NCBI RefSeq assembly: GCF_900110465.1
Contig: NZ_FODV01000007.1
Span: forward strand, 1 to 64,000
From: Halogranum amylolyticum
GTDB taxonomy: Archaea; Halobacteriota; Halobacteria; Halobacteriales; Haloferacaceae
DNA: 64,000 bases
Direction of reading: 5' to 3'
Shown: piece after piece, positions 55,427 through 64,000 of the stretch
Position numbering within the stretch: position 1 is the first letter of the stretch
Layout: every line of letters begins with the position of its first letter
The notes under the pieces: generated by a model
Databases searched by the model: none
The model's input: the letters and a program-made list of their open reading frames with translations, nothing else
What the model was told of the DNA's origin: nothing
Translations under genes and position numbers: made by a program

Positions 55427-55436
55427 CTAATATATG
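55427..55436 (-). promoter_or_regulatory. TATA-like element for the MetY-type gene
   Basis: On the minus strand CATATATTAG lies about 25 bases before the ATG at 55409, deciding against longer in-frame starts up to 55610. Confidence 0.55.
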
Positions 55437-55892
55437 ACGATACGGATGTCCGGTGGATCTTGCCGTTAGCGAGGTCAGAGGTAGCAGCACTTCTACGCTG
55501 AACAGGCGTCGTGCCACGGCCTTCGGGCCGGAGTCACTTCGAGAGACTCGATCGATTATATCTCTCAGTCCGACTTGGGTCGGGAGATCGGTCCCCCTCC
55601 TAGCCGTCATATATTACTGTACGAAGCACAAACAACCCAGTTGCATTCCTTCCTCCCCGTGACCAGAGACCCGGGGTGGGGTGGAGTGCAAGGCATTCCG
55701 GCCGTTTCAAACGCTCTCTGACCCAGAGCGTTTTCCCCGGGAGATAGTACTTGCTCAGTTTTAGATATAGCTCTATCCCATGAATATACCACCACCGTCT
55801 CGGAGACTCTCTCGACTTCTCGTTCGCGTCCCCGAGTTCAGTACAGAACCGAGAACCGGCACGACGGACCTCTCAAGCAGTCCGTTGCGGAA
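55437..55892. other. Intergenic stretch with a terminator-like hairpin
   Basis: About 450 bases without a gene. The main feature is the hairpin at 55709-55733. Short frames are basic. Confidence 0.4.
55709..55733. terminator. Perfect 9-base-stem hairpin followed by T
   Basis: AAACGCTCT (55709-55717) and AGAGCGTTT (55725-55733) pair around CTGACCC. On the plus strand the descending arm ends in TTTT; on the minus strand the arm ends similarly in A/T. It could end a transcript on either strand, though no gene ends directly beside it. Confidence 0.4.
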
Positions 55893-56393
55893 TCAGTACT
55901 TAGCTGGGGGGAGAGTGGTGTTGCTCGAGACAGGAGACTGTTCGCGGTCACGAAGTGTCGTCACACACTCTCCGACCGAATAGAACGACTCTCCCTGGTG
56001 ACACGGGTAGACGGCCTCAAGCGACTCGTCCTCGAAGACGAGAAGCGACAGTTGAGGGAGTCTGACGACAGTACGTTCGTCTTCGAGAATGGACGAACGA
56101 ATGGTTTTCTCTCTGAAGACCCTCTCTATCGACACTCCCCGGTCGGCTGCCCACTCCTGGATCTGGGAGACTAACGAGACGACCGACTCACCGTTCGGTC
56201 CGTGGTCAGGAGGCATCTGCATGCAGACCTCCGACCCACAGACTCGGACGACAAACTCGTCGATCACTCCGTCTTCCTCGAGCTCGGCGAGCGTCTCGAT
56301 GAGTGCCTGCTGTTTGTCTCGAGCACCGGTCCCGGACTGCGATCGGACGAGGAGCTCTAACGTCAACTCATGAGTTGCAGTGACTGTGTCCAT
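55893..56393 (-). CDS. Conserved haloarchaeal protein, HTH-domain-associated type
   Basis: A 166-residue protein with HELTLELLVRSQSGTG, then LAELEEDGVIDEFVVRVCGSEV, an EWAADRGVSIERVFREKTI segment, VRLPQLSLLVFEDESL and VYPCHQGESFYSVGECVTTL. This order of blocks is one I associate with a widespread haloarchaeal family often labelled HTH domain protein. Function unknown. The ATG at 56391-56393 is the natural start. Confidence 0.75.
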   Translation of the reverse strand: MDTVTATHELTLELLVRSQSGTGARDKQQALIETLAELEEDGVIDEFVVRVCGSEVCMQMPPDHGPNGESVVSLVSQIQEWAADRGVSIERVFREKTIRSSILEDERTVVRLPQLSLLVFEDESLEAVYPCHQGESFYSVGECVTTLRDREQSPVSSNTTLPPAKY

Positions 56394-57013
56394 GCATTCC
56401 CCCTACTGTCGTACCCCGTGTACAGCACGAGTACAACACCGGGTGATAAATCCATTTTCTAGAATTCTAAATATATAGAAATAAGATATTTTGGCGGCGG
56501 CTGTCGAACACTCTTACTCGCCCGAAGATCCCTCTTCGATAGAGCACGTTGTCGACGGCTGCGCCAGACGTCAGTCACAAGGATACGTCTCCGACGAGGG
56601 CTCGGATGGGGGATCTGCGAGATCCAGTCGTAGGAGTGCCGACTCGCGAGACGTCGACTTCTTCGAGAGGATGGCTTCGACACCGTCAGTGAGGTCGACG
56701 GATCATCGATTTTGACGATCGGCCCCGAGAGAAACGCCCGTCGAGGGAGACTCAACAGCAACGAGCAGAAGCGATCTCGAGTCGGATCGAAGCGACCCCG
56801 ATTCGAAGGGAGACCCCAGACAGTCGCTGTGAACTCCCGCGGATATCGTCGTCTTCGCTAGGTTAGTTCACCGGACTACTAGAACGGGCAAAACTATCTT
56901 CAGTCACGAGTTCGTTCTCGACAGGGCCCTCAGCGCGACATCCCCCATGCAGCAGAGTTCTCGACGAACCTAACTACGTCAAAGCCGGAGGTGGGGGTGT
57001 CTGAGCTGCCGTA
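56394..57013. other. Intergenic stretch, AT-rich at its left end
   Basis: About 620 bases. The left end is AT-rich (56450-56490) and includes the promoter of the gene at 56393. No acidic frame or RNA gene is seen in the remainder. Confidence 0.45.
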
Positions 57014-58501
57014 TCAGATCAGACTTGGGACGTGGAGGACATCTCCGTGGCGGGACGCGTCCGCGTCGCAGATCTGTTTCTCGTTCATACTCTCGAAGTC
57101 GACGAGTTTGTCGTCGAAGGGATCGACACCACGTACTTCGTGACGAATCGCGCCGGCAGCAGCGACGATCGGCGCCGAAAACGACGTCCCACCGATCGAC
57201 GTACCCGCGTCAGTGCTGAACCGATAGCACGCATAGACGTTCGGCTGGAACTCGTCTGTGCCGGCAGCCTGGTAGCACCACGGACAGAACACGGTGTTCG
57301 ACGATTCGTCAGCGTACGTGATTTGCCCGTAGTTCGAGTTAGCGTGTCGGTGGTAGCCACCGGTGCACTGTCGTGCGTATCCCCCGACAGTGAGACTGAA
57401 GTGGGACGTTGCGGGATGACAGACCTGTGTCTCACGTGCGTCGTTCCCTGCGGCGACGACAGCGAGGTAGCCGGCAGTCGTGTATGCACAGAGCTCTTCA
57501 CAGACAGTGCCTGGACAGCGACGTTCGTGTTCTGCTGTCTCGACCGAGATGTTCAGGACTGCAATATCGTTCACCAACGCGTACTCGATGGCCTTCCGCA
57601 TCACGCTCCCCTTCACTAACCCGTAGTCGGGTTCGTACACCTGCAGTGGGACAAACAGGTTCGAATGATGGCTACCATCGGCGAGCATGTTTGCGATCGT
57701 ATCGGTGACAGTCGTCCCGTGAGTTGTCCCTGTCGTCCAGTCGTCACCGATGAAGTCTGTGGCTTTGTCGCTGTCGATCCCGATCGACTCTGCCCACGGC
57801 GTCCTCCAGTCCGTCTCGCCCGTATAGCCCCCACCGACGATGCCGATCTGTGTACGTGGCGTCAAGTCACAGACGACCGAGTCGAAGTCCATATGTCGGG
57901 AAGATCTGAGATCGGCAGGGGTGGGGCGAGACTTCGGTTGCGGCGAACTCCCGGCGCTCTCGTTCACTGCCGGTCTGATCTCGGGATCGTGTCCGATTTC
58001 GAGGACGAAGTCGAGTGAGGCGATTTTCGCGACATCCGAGACGCTGACGCTACTCAGCCCGACTTTCGTCGAGCTCACCGTTGGAACGTGGATGATATCG
58101 CCGGATGTAGCCAGCGTTGTCACCTCTTCGGTAGTCGGTCGCCAGCCATGAATCTCGCGACCGAACTGACCCCGTGTGGCGACTGAGGTTCGTTCGCCGG
58201 TCGTGCTGACGGTGAGGTCCAGCGTCCCGGCCGAGTTTCGCTCGAGTCTCTCCCTGAGTTGCGGTGAGAGAACGGATCTGGTATCGCGACTCCGGTTGTA
58301 TCTCGAAATACGGGTTTGTACTGTCGGTAGCTCGGAGACGTGTGTGAGGAATACGTCGCTCTCCAGAGAGCGTAAGCGAGTGCTCTGCTTCCGATACGGA
58401 ACGGGGACGTACTTGGTACTCCTCGCGACCGCGCTCGTAGTCCCGAACTTGAGCGCGGCTAACGAACCCACGCGCTGAAGATAGCGTCTCCGACTCGTCA
58501 A
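57014..58501 (-). CDS. Cysteine-rich subtilase-like protein lacking the catalytic aspartate
   Basis: A 495-residue S8-like protein. H261 is in TTGTTHGTTVT, oxyanion N353 in VVAAGNDA and S440 in GGTSFSAPI. At the aspartate position, where subtilases have I-V-D-x-G, it reads IGIVGGGYTG, so G223 replaces Asp. At least nine cysteines lie in the catalytic domain (for example C329, C334, C338, C361, C379, C406, C409), rare for haloarchaeal exported proteins. An RRRYLQR stretch near the N-terminus is followed by a weakly hydrophobic segment, so a Tat signal is possible but poor. It may be an inactive or altered protease. Confidence 0.8.
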   Translation of the reverse strand: MTSRRRYLQRVGSLAALKFGTTSAVARSTKYVPVPYRKQSTRLRSLESDVFLTHVSELPTVQTRISRYNRSRDTRSVLSPQLRERLERNSAGTLDLTVSTTGERTSVATRGQFGREIHGWRPTTEEVTTLATSGDIIHVPTVSSTKVGLSSVSVSDVAKIASLDFVLEIGHDPEIRPAVNESAGSSPQPKSRPTPADLRSSRHMDFDSVVCDLTPRTQIGIVGGGYTGETDWRTPWAESIGIDSDKATDFIGDDWTTGTTHGTTVTDTIANMLADGSHHSNLFVPLQVYEPDYGLVKGSVMRKAIEYALVNDIAVLNISVETAEHERRCPGTVCEELCAYTTAGYLAVVAAGNDARETQVCHPATSHFSLTVGGYARQCTGGYHRHANSNYGQITYADESSNTVFCPWCYQAAGTDEFQPNVYACYRFSTDAGTSIGGTSFSAPIVAAAGAIRHEVRGVDPFDDKLVDFESMNEKQICDADASRHGDVLHVPSLI

Positions 58502-59372
58502 ACTAACGTTGTTAACGTCTTCATCGGCAATCAGTCTATCCCAGTAAGAACCATTATCTTTTTCGTCTCATTTAAAAGTCCGACGGACAGTATAAATGAG
58601 AGTCGAGTTGGACAATACCGGCTAATACGTGCGAGAGAATCTCTCCGACGGTCGAGCGCTGTAGTGACGGCCGAGCAGACGCAGAACTGGTCCGAGAGGA
58701 CCGAGACGTCCGTGATCTCTACGACTACGACACGTCAATCGAATCGACTCGAACGATCGTGCGTAACGACGTTTCCGACGGATGTGGTGATCCGAATCCG
58801 ATGCGTATACGTCTCAGAGAGGGTGTGTGTCTGAAACTCGACAAGCCGGACGGTGTCGCGTTCTGCGACCTCGGTGATCTCACCGAAGCGCCCCACACAC
58901 TCGCTGTCGGCGAACGCCTCCGTGATTTCGATCGCCGCGTCTCGTGTCGCTACCTCTTTGCTCATACGTAGACTACCACTCGCTCACGGAAGTGAGATAG
59001 GCCTTGGCACACACAGAGCGGCCTCGGAGTTGCAGTTCCGAGCTCGGGTCTATGGTGGGAGATACGAAGCCAGGGCTCTCCGATCGGACACCGACCGGCG
59101 AGAAAAGCGCCGGTCGTGGAGTGGTGGGGGCGTATGTCAGATGGGTGCCCCGATGGATGACAGTGCGTCTTTTGACGCCGTTCGTTGCTTTATTCTATAC
59201 ACGTATAAAACTATGTAATAATAAACCAAGTTTCAGGACGTGCTACCGGACTCAGTCACGGAGTCACAGGTAGAGAGGACGCCGACGTCTACCTGTACTG
59301 CGGTCGTCGACCATCGAAGTTCCCAGCTGCAGCCCGGTCACTGGCCGCTTCACGTTCGTCGCCGGGGTATCG
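58502..59372. other. Intergenic stretch with one small candidate gene
   Basis: About 870 bases between the subtilase-like gene and RNase HI. Apart from the small minus-strand candidate at 58735-58965 I see no gene. An AT-rich segment lies at 59190-59235. Confidence 0.4.
58735..58965 (-). CDS. Possible small protein of unknown function
   Basis: A 76-residue frame, MSKEVATRDAAIEITEAFAD then FGEITEVAERDTVRLVEFQTH, with mixed helix and strand and reasonable acidic bias in its first half. It is better than the overlapping plus-strand frames. I do not recognise it, and a clear promoter is not seen. Confidence 0.4.
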   Translation of the reverse strand: MSKEVATRDAAIEITEAFADSECVGRFGEITEVAERDTVRLVEFQTHTLSETYTHRIRITTSVGNVVTHDRSSRFD

Positions 59373-60026
59373 TTACCCGGGACCGAACGCCGCGATGTCG
59401 GCGCCTACTGTCGCCAACGCGTCGGCGGGGTTCGGGTCGCTGTCGGCCAGATGCGTGTACTCGTGGTTCGGAACGCTTGCCAGCGCAGCCGCAACGGCCT
59501 CGCTGTACGATTCGACGCCTGGTTCCGTCGGATCGTCGTCGCCCCAGACGTCTCGGATGACCGTCATCGAGTCGATACGTACCTCCAAACTGCGTGGCTC
59601 GTAGCGAGCTACCAGTTCGGAGAGGCCAAGCTGGAGGGCGGCGTACTCGGCGGTGTTGTTCCCTGTCCGAGAGCCGACGGGACGACCGAGACGGGCGAGC
59701 TGATTCTCCTCTGCGTCCACGATGACAGCGCCCGCACCCGCAGGGCCAGGATTGCCGCGTGAACTCCCGTCGACGTAGAGGACGAAGCGCTCGCCCGCCG
59801 GGTCGTCCACCGGTGGCTTGGTGAGGTCCGACGCCAGCAGCTGTTCGAGCGCGCGACGCAGCTCAGCCGGGGTGGTCGCGGGGTCGAACAGCCCTCCATA
59901 GCCGGTGATCGCGTCGTCGATGGCGTCGATGGCGGCTACCACCTCGTACCCGACCTGTGCGAGTACCTGATCGACGAGTTCTGCGAGCGGCGAGAGATGT
60001 TCGGCCGGGAGGTGGTCGTCGGTCAT
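59373..60026 (-). CDS. rnhA: Ribonuclease HI
   Basis: A 217-residue RNase HI. The catalytic core (about 80-217) has D86 (YVDGSSRGNPGPAG), E127 (NNTAEYAAL), D152 (RIDSMTVI) and an acidic LADSDPNPADA (D196/D198). An N-terminal extension of about 75 helical residues precedes it, as in haloarchaeal RNase HI. It removes RNA from RNA-DNA hybrids. The start is ATG at 60024-60026; upstream residues to 60104 are basic and rejected. It is divergent from the phosphatase gene. Confidence 0.92.
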   Translation of the reverse strand: MTDDHLPAEHLSPLAELVDQVLAQVGYEVVAAIDAIDDAITGYGGLFDPATTPAELRRALEQLLASDLTKPPVDDPAGERFVLYVDGSSRGNPGPAGAGAVIVDAEENQLARLGRPVGSRTGNNTAEYAALQLGLSELVARYEPRSLEVRIDSMTVIRDVWGDDDPTEPGVESYSEAVAAALASVPNHEYTHLADSDPNPADALATVGADIAAFGPG

Positions 60027-60220
60027 GCCATCGACCCTATCCGACCGCGATACCGAGGCTCTCGTCTCTCGGTTCTGGACACGTTCGTCTCCTGGTCGCA
60101 CCACTGCATATCTGCACCTCGTTGCTCGAGCGACATAACCGCTTCAGAAGACGCCGGTCGTCGCAGCGTACTCGAGGCGGACCAGAACTACGAAGCACCG
60201 GCGGCACGAACGCGTACTCC

Positions 60221-61969
60221 ATGTCTGGTGGAGGTGTCCACAGGCGGGACGAACCAAGCCGTGGGCCGGACGACCATTCGGAACTGCTCTCAGAACTCGA
60301 CTCACACGACATCTATATCGCATCTAGTCCGGTCACAGCGCCCGAGACAGACGTGTTCACGATCGACGCGGACAGTGACCCCGATCAGACGTTCCCCCAG
60401 TCGGTCGCGAGTGGGGGGCCGACTCCGGACGGCGTGATCCTCTGGACGCGAATCGCCCCGGAGGTCTTCGATCCCGCCGAACCGCTGGGCGTGCAAGTCG
60501 CCCACGACGAAGCGATGACCGACCTCGTCTACGAGGGCGCTGTCACCGACGCTGACCAGATCCGGGCACACGATTACACCGTGAAGATCGATCTCGCTGG
60601 GCATCTCGACGCCGCCGAGAGCTACTACTACCGGTTCATTTATCGCGGAGTCGCCTCCCGCCGTGGTCGCTGTCGGACACTTCCCGACTCGGACGCGACC
60701 CCAGACTCGATTCGGTTTGCGGTGCTCGCCTGCCAGAACTACCTCAACGGGTACTTTCCCGCGTTTCATCACGTCGCCGAGGAAGACGTCGACTTCCTCG
60801 TCCACGTGGGTGATTTCATCTACGAGTCCGACAACGGACAGTTCAAAGGATTCGGCTCGTACGACTACGCTGGCCGGGAGAAGTCACTGCCGAGCGGCCA
60901 CGACCGTGTCTGGTCCCTGGCGGACTACCGATATCTCTATCGCACCTATCGCAGCGACCGGTTCCTCCAGGAGGCCCTGGAGTCGCACACGCTCATCGCC
61001 GGCTGGGACGACCACGAGATGGTCAACGACGTCTACTGGGACCGACGGACGAACGCTCCGGCGGGCGATCATCCACGCGGCGACGACCCGGCGTTCATGA
61101 CCGAACTGATCGCCGACGCGATGCACGCGTGGTGGGAGTACATGCCAGCGCGCGTCGAGTACGATCCGAACGGGGACGCACTCCAGGAGCGATTCCGCCT
61201 CTGGCGCACCTTCGAGTTCGGTGACCTCGTGACGCTGGCACTGACCGACGAACGCCTCTTCCGTGACCCGCCGCGCGAGGCGATCCCCACCCCCGACAAC
61301 GTCGGCCCGCACCGCGAACCACCCGGTCGGACGATGCTCGGCGACGAACAACGCGAGTGGCTCGTCGAGACACTCACCGAGTCGGAGACGAGATGGACAG
61401 TGTGGGCCGACGAAGTTCTGACCGTCCCGTTCCGTATCGGGTCAGGGCCGTTCTCACTCTATCCGGTACAGGGTGGCTGGGACGGATATACGCGCGAACG
61501 GCAGCGCATCACCGAGGCGGTCGCGGCGGCCGACGTCGACAACTTCGTGACGTTGACCGGCGACATGCACAGCTACGTTGCCGCCTACCAGCAGGCGTCG
61601 TATCCCGGCCGCGTGACGGGCGGTGAGGGCGTCGCGCAGGGCGACCGTATCGGCGTCGAGTTCATGACTCCCGCTATCACGTCACTGAACGTTGCAGAGG
61701 CGCTCCACCTCACGCGCGGGTGGCGTAAACGACTCACCGAACCGCTGCTCTCGTGGCTCGTTCCGCTGATGAACCCACACATCGAGTTCTTCGACGGCCA
61801 CAGTTGGGGGTACTCCGTCGTCGAGTTCACTGGCGACGCGTGTACGTACGTCGGCTACGCTGTCGACAAGACGACGAACGAGCCAACTGCTGACCGATCG
61901 GTCGTAGCCGCGTATCGGGTTCCGTCGGGAGTGGTCGACCTGATCGACGTGACGGACGAGTACGCGTGA
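60221..61969 (+). CDS. phoD: PhoD-type alkaline phosphatase/phosphodiesterase
   Basis: A 582-residue PhoD-family enzyme. An N-terminal Ig-like domain (about 55-155; FPQSVASGGPTPDGVILWTR) precedes the metallophosphatase part with LACQNY (C171), HVGDFIYES (D198, Y201), GWDDHEMVND and LTGDMHSYV. Such enzymes hydrolyse phosphate mono- and diesters with Fe/Ca centres and are normally Tat-exported. No signal peptide is visible from the ATG at 60221, and the in-frame upstream residues back to 59957 are basic and without a Tat motif. It may work in the cytoplasm or have lost its signal. Confidence 0.88.
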   Translation: MSGGGVHRRDEPSRGPDDHSELLSELDSHDIYIASSPVTAPETDVFTIDADSDPDQTFPQSVASGGPTPDGVILWTRIAPEVFDPAEPLGVQVAHDEAMTDLVYEGAVTDADQIRAHDYTVKIDLAGHLDAAESYYYRFIYRGVASRRGRCRTLPDSDATPDSIRFAVLACQNYLNGYFPAFHHVAEEDVDFLVHVGDFIYESDNGQFKGFGSYDYAGREKSLPSGHDRVWSLADYRYLYRTYRSDRFLQEALESHTLIAGWDDHEMVNDVYWDRRTNAPAGDHPRGDDPAFMTELIADAMHAWWEYMPARVEYDPNGDALQERFRLWRTFEFGDLVTLALTDERLFRDPPREAIPTPDNVGPHREPPGRTMLGDEQREWLVETLTESETRWTVWADEVLTVPFRIGSGPFSLYPVQGGWDGYTRERQRITEAVAAADVDNFVTLTGDMHSYVAAYQQASYPGRVTGGEGVAQGDRIGVEFMTPAITSLNVAEALHLTRGWRKRLTEPLLSWLVPLMNPHIEFFDGHSWGYSVVEFTGDACTYVGYAVDKTTNEPTADRSVVAAYRVPSGVVDLIDVTDEYA

Positions 61970-62102
61970 CAGTCACGTCGTTTGTACGGCGATACTGACT
62001 GTTTCGACCCGTTGACCGCTGTCCAGCAGGAACGACGCCGTTTTCTCTCCTCCCACTGACCCACGCGGTAGCCCTTTCTGGCTCGCCTGCGAACATCCGC
62101 TG

Positions 62103-62390
62103 ATGTCATCCGAACCGACGACTGACGACGTTCGTGTCTGGCTCGTCGAGCGAACGTACTCCGACGACGAGCAGAACCTCATCATCCTCACCTACGCGAC
62201 GCTCGACGGCGACCGGTACTACCGGAAAGAACGGGCTCTCACGTCCTTCAGCGACGTCCGTGACACGACAGCCGCTGTCACCGCCGAACCGGACAATCTC
62301 GGGACAGTCGACGATCCGGATCTCAAAGAGCAGTACGCGACAGAGGCCCGGCGAATGCAGCAGGTCCACGATCCCGACGACGTCATCTGA
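62103..62390 (+). CDS. Small conserved acidic protein of unknown function
   Basis: A 95-residue protein with TTDDVRVWLVERTYSDDEQN, a central strand LIILTYATLDGDRYYRKERA and an acidic helical tail (DPDLKEQYATEARRMQQV). Strong acidic bias and an intact frame support it. I recall similar small haloarchaeal proteins without function. It lies 133 bases after phoD on the same strand. Confidence 0.72.
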   Translation: MSSEPTTDDVRVWLVERTYSDDEQNLIILTYATLDGDRYYRKERALTSFSDVRDTTAAVTAEPDNLGTVDDPDLKEQYATEARRMQQVHDPDDVI

Positions 62391-62786
62391 CTCTCCTTCA
62401 CAGGCCGAACATCACGGCGCACCGTCACGTTCGTCTCGCCGTCAGATTCGGACGGAAGCGTGAGACCGTCGGACTGGATCTCGGCCGCTGATAGTCGAGA
62501 GCAGTGGGCGCGATGCGAACCGTGCGACCTCGTCAGTTGTACCGTCTTCCGTTCGCCCCGTCGAGGACGCTCGAGCGAAGTCCGTGTACTAGTCACCGAC
62601 GATCGGATCTCTCGTAGCAGATGGCTCGGTCGACGGCCCAGTGTGTTGCAAACGGTCTCGTCACAGGGGCCCTGCGCGCTACGGAGTGTGAAGTGACTGT
62701 TCAGCCTACGGGCGGTACTCTCCGTCGGTCGTCGTAGCAACGACACCGCGCTCGCGTTTTTATGTATTCGTGCCGTCATGGGAGTT
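62391..62786. other. Intergenic stretch before the stress-protein gene
   Basis: About 390 bases with no convincing gene. Its right end holds TTTTTATG (62757-62764), a TATA-like element about 26 bases before the ATG at 62787. Confidence 0.45.
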
Positions 62787-63182
62787 ATGTTCGACCAGAT
62801 TCTCTTTCCAACGGACGGAAGCGACGGGGCAGAGTTCGCTCTGGAGCACGTATTAGATCTCGCAGTCCGCCACGATGCGACGGTCCACATCCTCAACGTC
62901 GCAGAGACGACTCAGAACGGTCTCCTGCAGATCCGAGGTGACGACGTCGACGTTCTCGAGCAAGAGGGTGAGCGAGCTGTCCGCGAGGTAGCCGAGCGCG
63001 CACACGGACGAGGGGTAGATACCGTCGCCGAGGTCGTTCGGGGAGAACCGTACTGCGAGATCGTCGACTACGCCGAGACGCACGGACTGGACCTTGTGGT
63101 CATGCCAACGCACGGACGTCGGGGACTCGAACGGTTTCGACTCGGTAGTACCAGCGAGCGAGTCGTCCGACGAGCTCGTTGA
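62787..63182 (+). CDS. Universal stress protein (UspA family), short C-terminus
   Basis: A 131-residue UspA-type protein opening MFDQILFPTDGSDGAEFAL, with the nucleotide-binding region MPTHGRRGLERFRLGSTSERVV. Usual members continue about 10 residues as a final strand (like ADVPVLTV); here the protein stops at VVRRAR. The ATG at 62787 is preferred to that at 62778 by promoter distance. It ends three bases before a P-type ATPase gene, so the two form an operon. Confidence 0.87.
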   Translation: MFDQILFPTDGSDGAEFALEHVLDLAVRHDATVHILNVAETTQNGLLQIRGDDVDVLEQEGERAVREVAERAHGRGVDTVAEVVRGEPYCEIVDYAETHGLDLVVMPTHGRRGLERFRLGSTSERVVRRAR

Positions 63183-63185
63183 ACG

Positions 63186-64000
63186 ATGGTCGACGAAAGC
63201 TCCGACGGAGAGACTCCGTGGTCGCAGTCGGTCAGCGCCGTCTTAGAACGGACCGACGTGTCGCTCGGCGACGGTCTATCGGCAGACGAAGTAGAGCGCA
63301 GACTGGAACGGTTCGGTCCGAACGAACTGCGCGAGGCCGAGCAAAGACACTGGGCGGAGGTTCTGGCGGATCAGTTCAAGAGTTTCATCGTCTTGTTGCT
63401 CGCCGTCGCGGGCATCGCAGCGATCGTCATGGGTGACGTCGTCGAAGGCGTCGCGATCTTCGCCGTCCTCGTCATCAACGGTGCCATCGGCTTCGTCACC
63501 GAGATGCGCGCGATCAGTTCGATAGAGAGTCTGCAGGAGATCACGGAGATCGAAGCCCGGGTCCGACGAGACGGGAAGGAGACGGCGGTGCCAGCCGAAG
63601 ACCTCGTCCCCGGCGACGTCGTGATACTCCAGGCGGGCGACCTCGTCCCGGCCGACCTGCGGATCGTCGAACCGTCGAAACTCCAGGTTGACGAGTCGGC
63701 GCTCACCGGCGAGTCGGTTCCCGTCGGGAAGACGAGCGACCCGCTCGACGAGGACGTTCCGCTCGCCGAGCGAGAGAACATGCTCTACAAAGGGACGTAC
63801 GTGACACGAGGGTCCGTAGAGGCGGTCGTCGTATCGACCGGCCCGGACACGGAGTTGGGACACATATCGGCCTCACTTCAGGAAGCGGCCGACGAGCAGA
63901 CGCCGCTACAGGAGAAACTCGACGATCTGGGACAGAAGCTCGTTCCGTTTCTTCTGGTGGTCGCGACGATCGTCCTCGTCTCTGGGTGGCTCAGAGGACA
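63186..64000 (+). CDS. P-type cation-transporting ATPase, N-terminal part, runs off the window
   Basis: From the ATG at 63186 an open frame of 271 residues reaches the window edge. The cation-ATPase N-terminal domain (about 10-75) ends FGPNELREAEQ; two membrane helices (about 66-105) follow, then the actuator domain with VPGDVVILQAGDLVPAD and the TGES loop (174-177, DESALTGESVPV), and a third helix begins near the end. This is the layout of P2 ATPases for calcium or related cations. The phosphorylation motif DKTGT lies beyond the window. It starts three bases after the UspA-type gene. Confidence 0.9.
   Translation, partial: MVDESSDGETPWSQSVSAVLERTDVSLGDGLSADEVERRLERFGPNELREAEQRHWAEVLADQFKSFIVLLLAVAGIAAIVMGDVVEGVAIFAVLVINGAIGFVTEMRAISSIESLQEITEIEARVRRDGKETAVPAEDLVPGDVVILQAGDLVPADLRIVEPSKLQVDESALTGESVPVGKTSDPLDEDVPLAERENMLYKGTYVTRGSVEAVVVSTGPDTELGHISASLQEAADEQTPLQEKLDDLGQKLVPFLLVVATIVLVSGWLRG

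Overview
The window looks like a piece of a haloarchaeal (class Halobacteria) replicon. The proteins are strongly acidic, GC is moderately high, and most confident genes have an AT-rich TATA-like element 25-30 bases before the start codon with no ribosome binding site, the leaderless archaeal pattern. Exported proteins carry twin-arginine signals, two of them with a lipobox. Regulators are of IclR, TrmB and bacterio-opsin-activator (HTH_10) types. Genus cannot be decided by reading, and I found no rRNA, tRNA or CRISPR array.

Region 1 (about 1.6-33.9 kb) is a large carbohydrate-acid catabolic island. Its left part holds a DapA-family aldolase/dehydratase, an enolase-superfamily acid-sugar dehydratase, an extended SDR of the uronate dehydrogenase/Azf type and a ketoglutarate-semialdehyde-type aldehyde dehydrogenase. 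Together these match the oxidative hexuronate route (uronate, aldarate, keto-deoxy-aldarate, 2,5-dioxopentanoate, 2-oxoglutarate). Beside them lie a nickel-pincer racemase (LarA) homologue, an IclR regulator, a second acid-sugar dehydratase and a GH39 protein that aligns end to end with animal lysosomal alpha-L-iduronidase. The middle part encodes a CUT1 sugar ABC transporter: two closely related binding lipoproteins, one ATPase, two permeases and a DUF624-like membrane protein. A GldA-like dehydrogenase and a second, double-HTH IclR regulator are also there. The right part has a GH2 enzyme, a near-canonical galactonate dehydratase, a GH5-like glycosidase, an SDR, a KDG-type kinase and a KDPG-type aldolase, i.e. 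a DeLey-Doudoroff-like branch, then a DUF4965-type protein and a fourth enolase-superfamily enzyme. None of the glycosidases has a visible signal peptide, so I infer that oligosaccharides are imported and cut inside the cell.

Region 2 (about 34-52 kb) is patchy. It holds a Tat-exported subtilase, an eIF2B-alpha-like protein without isomerase catalytic residues, a HAD hydrolase, a site-2 protease with CBS domains, a FAD oxidoreductase, a DisA_N-type protein and a regulator cluster (two divergent TrmB-type regulators and an HTH_10 regulator). Between them are gene remnants (betaine-type ABC permease, cation antiporter, UMP kinase), insertion-sequence relics and long non-coding stretches.

Region 3 (about 52-64 kb) has an IMPDH/GMP reductase family enzyme, an O-acetylhomoserine sulfhydrylase-type enzyme, a cysteine-rich subtilase lacking the catalytic Asp, RNase HI, a PhoD-type phosphatase without signal peptide, a universal stress protein and the start of a P-type ATPase that leaves the window. 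A perfectly phased array of eight 9-base units lies at 52474-52545.
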